Of a stretch of 64,000 nt of DNA, positions 61,985-64,000 are shown piece by piece. Under the pieces are notes generated by a model. The model searched no databases. It worked only from the letters and a program-made list of their open reading frames with translations, and was not told where the DNA came from. Location: NCBI RefSeq assembly GCF_009601765.2, contig NZ_CP045699.1, forward strand, positions 1,798,001 to 1,862,000, given 5' to 3'. Each line of letters starts with the position of its first letter. Position 1 is the first letter of the stretch. A program made the position numbers and the translations under genes. The stretch comes from Vibrio algicola (GTDB lineage Bacteria > Pseudomonadota > Gammaproteobacteria > Enterobacterales > Vibrionaceae).

Positions 61985-62788
61985 TTATTTACTGTTGCTT
62001 GATTTAATCTGTTTATGCAAGAAGAATTCCGCTAATGCCAAATCTTCAGGTTGTGTCACTTTGATATTATCCGCACGTCCAGTCACCAATAACGGTGATA
62101 GGCCACAAGCCTCGATCGCAGAAGCTTCATCGGTGATCGCAAGGCCTTTGCTTAACCCTGTAGAGAGTGCATTTTTGAGTGACTCTAATGGAAACATTTG
62201 CGGCGTTAATGCGTGCCATAGCTGGCTGCGATCGACAGTGTGAGCAATCGTCACTTGCGCCATGCCTTGCTGAGTCGTGGTTAGCTGACTAGTGGCTTGT
62301 TGAGTCATAGCTTGTTTCATAGTATCGCGAACTGGTGAAGCTAAGATCCCACCGCATAATGGGGTTGAACTGCCAAGACATGCGTCAATCAACTTAGTGA
62401 TATCAAGATGAGTAACACAAGGGCGCGCCGCATCGTGCACCAGCGCCCATGCGTATTGCGAGCCGTGATGCTCACTTAAATATTCCAAGCCTGATAATAC
62501 TGAATCAACACGCTCTTGGCCGCCATTAACCCGAACCACATCACTTCGATTTGATAACGATAACTCAGGGAAATATTCATCCCCCTCACTCACCGCAATG
62601 ACCACTAAATCAATGTTTGGGTGCGACAATAAGCGCTCAACCGTATGCTCGAGTAATGTTTTACCATGCAATAGTAAATACTGCTTAGGCTGATTGGCTT
62701 GCATACGCTTGCCAACCCCTGCCGCCGGAACCACGACTGCAAAAGTCGGTATCGTTTTTTGATGAGCACCAGATGAAGAGTGAGTCAT
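61985..62788 (-). CDS. ispD: 2-C-methyl-D-erythritol 4-phosphate cytidylyltransferase
   Basis: Third step of the MEP pathway, making CDP-methylerythritol. It is 267 residues, longer than the ~230-240 usual. Motifs are [32 protein letters not shown] and [18 protein letters not shown] Gln/Thr-rich insertion of about 14 residues lies between PVRDTMK and IAHTVDR, in a loop of the dimer arm region. Probably functional. Confidence 0.95.
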   Translation of the reverse strand: MTHSSSGAHQKTIPTFAVVVPAAGVGKRMQANQPKQYLLLHGKTLLEHTVERLLSHPNIDLVVIAVSEGDEYFPELSLSNRSDVVRVNGGQERVDSVLSGLEYLSEHHGSQYAWALVHDAARPCVTHLDITKLIDACLGSSTPLCGGILASPVRDTMKQAMTQQATSQLTTTQQGMAQVTIAHTVDRSQLWHALTPQMFPLESLKNALSTGLSKGLAITDEASAIEACGLSPLLVTGRADNIKVTQPEDLALAEFFLHKQIKSSNSK

Positions 62789-62925
62789 AGTTAAGAGATA
62801 ACCTAGATGATTAAAAGGTGATAACGGGGACGCATCACAACTTCCCCCTTAAATCTAAATGACAGGATAATAAGCACATTACGCAATACAAAGCATTCGA
62901 CTGCCGAGTAAAGTATGAAAGAGGA

Positions 62926-63237
62926 TCAGCCCGCATCTGAATTAAAAGTCGAGCCATCATCGGTATCATCACCGGTGATACGGTAAAATGTTTCGCCTTT
63001 TTTGATCAAGCCCAATTCGTGCCTGGCACGTTCTTCAATTGCATCAAGCCCTTGACGTAAATCGTCAATCTCAGCAAACATCAAATCGTTACGTTTTTTT
63101 AAACTGGTATTTACTTGCTCTTGCACCGCAATATCAGAATGCACGGCGTTATAATCCACTAAGCCATTTTTACCAAAAAACAAATCATACTGAAGCAAAC
63201 CTAATAAGGCGATTAGCACTAAAGTAAATATGCGCAT
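62926..63237 (-). CDS. ftsB: Cell division protein FtsB
   Basis: Bitopic divisome protein that complexes with FtsL and FtsQ. It has 103 residues. A membrane segment covers about 3-20 ([20 protein letters not shown]) and a periplasmic coiled coil about 30-70, with the family segment [20 protein letters not shown]. The C-terminus is acidic. It starts the ftsB-ispD-ispF-truD run. In most relatives eno lies just upstream; here dnaJ does. Confidence 0.93.
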   Translation of the reverse strand: MRIFTLVLIALLGLLQYDLFFGKNGLVDYNAVHSDIAVQEQVNTSLKKRNDLMFAEIDDLRQGLDAIEERARHELGLIKKGETFYRITGDDTDDGSTFNSDAG

Positions 63238-63363
63238 TACTTACTCACAAAAAATTTCAGATCTGGCGCTAATCATACCTTATTCATCTCATTAAGGCAT
63301 TAGTACGCTGCAATCCTCACGACAACAAACTATCAGTCAGGCTGAAACAATGCTTAAAATAGC

Positions 63364-63390
63364 AAAAAGCCTACGCTAAGGTAGGCTTTG
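63364..63390 (-). terminator. Terminator of dnaJ
   Basis: On the minus strand AAAGCCTAC-CTTAGC-GTAGGCTTT is followed by T residues, about 40 bp after dnaJ. Confidence 0.9.
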
Positions 63391-63428
63391 GTTTATTCAA
63401 TCAATAACTCATGTGGTGATCAAAGAGA

Positions 63429-64000
63429 TTAGCCTTTCAAATCATCAAAGAATTTTTTAACCCCATCAAAGAAGCCTTCTGATTTAGGCTTATGCTTTTG
63501 ACTGGCTTCACCACCAAATGAATCTTCTAATTCACGCAGTAATTCTTTTTGACGAGAGCTTAATTTAACCGGAGTTTCGACGACTAACTTACAGATCAAA
63601 TCGCCTACCGCGCCACCTCGAACTGACTTCACGCCTTTACCGCGCATACGGAACATACGTCCGGTTTGCATTTCGGCTGGCACTTTCAATTTAAAGCGAC
63701 CATTTAAGGTTGGTACTTCCACTTCGCCGCCTAATGCCGCTAAAGTAAAGCTAACGGGCACTTCACAATGTAAGTTACTGCCGTCGCGCTCAAAAATATG
63801 GTGCTGACGTAAATGCACTTCAACGTATAAATCACCCGCTGGTGCGCCACGTTCTCCGGCTTCGCCTTCTCCAGTTAAACGAATACGGTCGCCAGTATCA
63901 ACACCGGCTGGGATTTTAACATTAAGCGTTTTGTTCTTTTGCTTGCGACCTTCACCATGACAAGAGTTACAAGGATCTTTAATGATCTTGCCTTTACCAT
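63429..64000 (-). CDS. dnaJ: Chaperone DnaJ, C-terminal part (runs off the window)
   Basis: Hsp40 co-chaperone of DnaK. The visible 190 residues cover the last zinc-finger repeat ([14 protein letters not shown]) and both substrate-binding beta domains ([29 protein letters not shown] in sequence order). The C-terminal dimerisation end follows, reading [15 protein letters not shown]. The J domain lies outside the window. The frame stays open to the window edge. Confidence 0.96.
   Translation of the reverse strand, partial: GKGKIIKDPCNSCHGEGRKQKNKTLNVKIPAGVDTGDRIRLTGEGEAGERGAPAGDLYVEVHLRQHHIFERDGSNLHCEVPVSFTLAALGGEVEVPTLNGRFKLKVPAEMQTGRMFRMRGKGVKSVRGGAVGDLICKLVVETPVKLSSRQKELLRELEDSFGGEASQKHKPKSEGFFDGVKKFFDDLKG

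Overview
The window is chromosomal DNA from a gammaproteobacterium, almost certainly a member of the Vibrionaceae (probably Vibrio). The evidence is Vibrio-type gene order around luxS/gshA, csrA/tRNA-Arg-Ser, recA/alaS and ftsB-ispDF-truD-surE-pcm-nlpD-rpoS-mutS, an OmpU-type porin next to greA, and AT-rich intergenic DNA. Most genes lie on the minus strand.

Layout. (1) 1-12.8 kb is the transcription/translation block truB(partial)-rbfA-infB-nusA-rimP-tRNA-fMet-tRNA-Leu-secG-glmM-folP-ftsH-rlmE, then yhbY (+) and greA (-). (2) 13.3-17.3 kb has two tandem OmpU-like porins and dacB (PBP4), with two copies of a diverged intergenic repeat flanking dacB. (3) 17.5-23.3 kb holds carB-carA and dapB. 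(4) 23.4-27.1 kb is rplS-trmD-rimM-rpsP plus ffh, with divergent ypjD and yfjD. (5) 29.5-37.1 kb holds a (TGGC)12 microsatellite, luxS, a lytic-transglycosylase-like lipoprotein gene with a suspicious poly-A frameshift, gshA, an M16 peptidase lipoprotein, yqaA and a quinone-reductase-like gene. (6) 37.2-44.0 kb has seven tRNA genes (5 Arg-ACG, 2 Ser-GCU), csrA, alaS, recX, recA with a consensus LexA operator, and pncC.

(7) 44.0-56.9 kb is the accessory part. Between pncC and mutS lie a TAXI-type TRAP transporter, a large autotransporter, a 5' fragment of a group II intron without its reverse transcriptase, an AlpA-like regulator with a premature amber codon, and an RNase H-like 3' remnant cut by an insertion sequence. 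Two near-identical IS5-family (IS903-like) elements in direct orientation flank an intact mutS. The right copy truncates a gene whose visible C-terminus resembles DUF1254 proteins. Neither copy has a target-site duplication, so the locus has been rearranged by IS-mediated events. (8) 57.0-63.2 kb is rpoS-nlpD-pcm-surE-truD-ispF-ispD-ftsB, followed at the right edge by the 3' part of dnaJ.

Functionally the core blocks cover translation and ribosome maturation, SRP targeting, peptidoglycan/folate/pyrimidine/lysine precursor synthesis, SOS and mismatch repair, stationary-phase control and isoprenoid synthesis. I see no convincing new multi-gene defence or biosynthetic system. The most unusual material is the IS-bracketed mutS and the decayed mobile-element debris beside it, the microsatellite behind yfjD, the homopolymer frameshift in the lipoprotein gene, and the dacB-flanking repeats.
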